From: Lojkania enalia | Lineage: Eukaryota; Ascomycota; Dothideomycetes; Pleosporales | Direction of reading: 5' to 3' | Assembly (NCBI GenBank): GCA_010094045.1 | Contig: ML986869.1 | Span: forward strand, 1,453 to 20,137 | DNA length: 18,685 nt | Part shown: positions 16,500 to 18,685 of the stretch, piece after piece | Numbering within the stretch: position 1 is the first letter of the stretch | Layout of the letters: each line of letters starts with the position of its first letter | The notes under the pieces: generated by a model | Told to the model about the DNA's origin: nothing | What the model saw: only the letters and a program-made list of their open reading frames with translations | Databases searched by the model: none | Program-made: the position numbers and the translations under genes

Positions 16500-18685
16500 T
16501 AATTTCGGGCCTATACTTTAGTTTTTATAATCTACTATTTAACTCTTATATATTATTATCTACTAGGTAATCTATATTTTCTATAATATCCTTATATACC
16601 TTAATCTATTTAGTTAGAGCCCTTAGGGGTTCTAGGCGATTCGGATACTTATTATAAAAAGCTCTCAGCTTATAAGGCGAACCTATAAAGTTTAAAACTT
16701 TATACTAGATTAGATTAGGATTATATTCTACCCATTTTACACGGTATTTAAGGGTCTTATAATACAACTTACTAGCTAGTATTTCCTTAACCTCCCACTC
16801 TTCTACCCTATTAATAGCGATAGCGGGTGGTTTCGGAGCTTCTTATCTAGGTAAAGGGTCCTAGAGGTTCTTATACAGTAGGTTTAGTACGAAAATATTA
16901 TATATACTTAATCCTAGGGGTAGCTATAAATAGTATAAGTTTCTAACCTACTCTAGTATTTTAAAGGGGCCCTCCTATTAATTAGATAGCTTTCGGCTCG
17001 GTCTCTAGACCGTAAGGTTCTTAGTATTTAAGTAGACTATATCGCCGATCTACTAATTAATCAGTTACTAGTAACAGTTAATAATAGATTATATACGATC
17101 CTAAGCCTTCTTAATATTAGCCTTTACAGTTTCCTAGGCTATATATATACGAGTTACTAGAGTTAAAGTATTCTTACAATTTAATTTATCTATCGTAGTA
17201 ATAGGATTAACGGAATATTTCTAATCCTAACTCTAACAGGGTTTAGATCTATATAGGATCTAATATAAGGACATCCTAATAGTTATATAGGGTAGAGTTG
17301 CTTATATTTAGTCGATTATAGGTAATAGAGAGCTCTAGTTGTTCTAGTAGAAGGATATAAAAGAACGCAGTCTCTAATCGATATACTTATTTATAATCTC
17401 CGTCTATCTGTTAGTCTCTTTATAATAAGTAGTAAATAGTTTAATCTTTACGCCTAAAATATAGTAGAATTCGGACTAGAAACTAGATATAAACTAAGGT
17501 TCTTAATCTAAAATAATAGTTTCGGGTATATAGCTAAAGCGGTATACCTATTAAATAAACAATTCGGCTATTCCCCTTATATTAATTATACGATGGTAGG
17601 AAATAGATATAGCTTATTTGGACAGGCGATCGATTACTACTATAATCTAATTATATCCGGACTTATCTATAGAGAAATTCTTAAAATTAATATATAGGTG
17701 CTATATTAGTTAATTTAGTATAGGAAGTAGGTAGATAAAACCTAGGGTTTAGGTTTATATTAGATAAGCTTTATAGTATAAAATACAATTCTATATATAT
17801 TATTTATAAGTAGCCTCTATACCCTTCTAGTAGTACTTCTAGGATAGTAACTAATAGGTTTTAGTAGCGCTTAGGTGTACGGAGGATACTTAGTTATAAG
17901 CTTCTTATATAAGTCGTATATAAAGGCCTAAATCTAATAGGATATATAAGTAATTATTATAGAGGAGTAGTCTATTCTCTATCTAATATTTATAGGGTAG
18001 AAGTATATATTCCTGCGTAAAGGAGGCTCGGTTTTCCTATAGTAATATATTAATTAACTCTAGAGAGTCTAATAATATAACCTACTCCTAGCCTTTAATA
18101 ATATTTAGTATAGCTGCTTGAGTTATTATTTAGGTAATATAGAACTAGACTAATTCGGCATTAATTTGGGGGTAAAGTTGATACGGTCTAAATAAAACTC
18201 TCGACCGGTTATTAGTTTAAGCTACTTTTAAGTTTTCTATATCTTATTTATAATAATTGAGGATATCCGCTCTAATATTATTCTTATCTAGAGTGTACTT
18301 AATTTAGAACTAATACTAAGCTAATTCCTTAGTTTAATAAACTTAACAAGTATTAAGTACTTTTATAGTTATAAAATATTTAAGTAAGTAATAATTAGTA
18401 TATACTAGAGTCCTAGTAGCTACCGAAGTAAGTTCTACCCTCTATTACTTAAATACAGTAATAATTGCGAATAGTTCCTTATTATAAATCTCCTAGTTTA
18501 GTTCCGAACCGGATAGAACCTTACTATAGAATACTACAGGGTACTATTTTCCATCGGAATATTTCTATAACAGTACTCCTACAACTACTCTATTAGAGGT
18601 ATTAGTTTCTATTTTTGTTTCTAACGTAGGGTTAAAGTAGTAGAGAGTAGATATACTTAGTAGGGCTGACTTTAATTTCTTAAAG
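16500..18685 (-). pseudogene. Gypsy element D pol 3' part: RNase H, integrase, chromodomain (runs off window)
   Basis: The minus-strand reading enters at 18685 in the RNase H region (FKKLKSALLSISTLYYFNPT, family TDAS block now TNTS, FYSKVLSGSEL, IYNKELFAIITVFK, YTLDKNNIRADIL, to about 18270). The integrase follows: zinc region near 17900-17760; core with YINF (first catalytic Asp now Asn) near 17690; IIVVIDRLSK near 17635-17606; ILD*EP*F near 17500 with the second Asp kept; KETNR*TEIINKY near 17420-17380 with the Glu kept; then VGD-like IGDIVYLNTKNLTV near 17050-17010 and PSRKLSN. A clear chromodomain is at 16810-16700 (EEWEVKEILASKLYYKTLKY, RVKWVEYNP), then GSPYKLRAFYNKYPNRLEPL. RT lies beyond the window. 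Element D differs from C and B in sequence. Confidence 0.9.

Noticed and set aside
1..18685. Mitochondrial, plastid or bacterial AT-rich DNA
   Set aside because: Four Ty3/Gypsy remnants, two pogo/Fot1-type elements and a hAT element are nuclear eukaryotic transposons. The CpA-specific loss is a fungal RIP signature.
1..18685. CRISPR arrays, tRNA or rRNA genes
   Set aside because: No regularly spaced identical repeats with spacers, no tRNA cloverleaf with conserved T-arm, and no rRNA landmarks were seen on either strand.

Overview
The window is a transposable-element graveyard from the nuclear genome of a filamentous ascomycete (Pezizomycotina-type) fungus that has, or had, repeat-induced point mutation (RIP). 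No intact host gene, tRNA, rRNA or CRISPR array is visible. The sequence is AT-rich with a great excess of TpA, almost no CpA/TpG, and CpG still present. That is the signature of C-to-T change in CpA context on both strands. Almost every broken reading frame is interrupted by TAA/TAG where the protein family has Gln or Trp (CAA/CAG/TGG origin), while the frame itself is often kept for hundreds of codons. All identifications below come from reading these broken frames by eye; no database search was run.

Layout, left to right. (1) 1-117 is one copy of a 117-bp repeat found again at 15323-15439. (2) 118-3637, minus strand, is a gag-protease fragment of a Ty3/Gypsy retrotransposon (copy A), split by a complete pogo/Fot1-like DNA transposon (pogo-1, 493-2346) with 50-bp terminal inverted repeats and a TA target duplication. 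(3) 3638-3785 is a short patch that escaped most RIP. (4) 3736-7585, minus strand, is a longer copy of the same Gypsy family (copy B): gag, protease, reverse transcriptase and integrase in order, apparently without RNase H and cut off inside the integrase tail. Copy B supplies the empty site that proves the pogo-1 insertion. (5) 7586-8040 is probably Gypsy leader/LTR sequence and the hAT 5' end. (6) About 8042-10070, plus strand, is a hAT transposase relic, the only clear element on this strand. A cluster of ACCCTA motifs follows it at 10345-10440. (7) 10670-11149 is AT-rich with a weak unrecognised protein-like frame. (8) 11150-13019 is a second pogo/Fot1-like element (pogo-2, 54-bp TIRs), apparently inserted in a fragment of a pogo-1-like element. 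(9) 13086-15215, minus strand, is Gypsy element C: candidate 3' LTR, polypurine tract, chromodomain, integrase and the very end of RNase H. (10) 15323-16030 holds the repeat copy and unassigned sequence. (11) About 16035-16499 has a weak plus-strand coding relic. (12) 16500-18685, minus strand, is the 3' part of Gypsy element D (RNase H, integrase, chromodomain), which runs off the window.

The elements do not cooperate as a pathway. They form a nested record: retrotransposon copies were laid down, DNA transposons jumped into them, and RIP inactivated all of them. A recurring detail is that RIP changed catalytic Asp codons to Asn in the protease, reverse transcriptase, one integrase, both pogo transposases and the hAT transposase. 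I looked for a previously undescribed system and did not find one. The least explained pieces are the RIP-poor patch at 3638-3785, the 117-bp repeat, the plus-strand frame at 16035-16499 and the periodic ACCCTA cluster.
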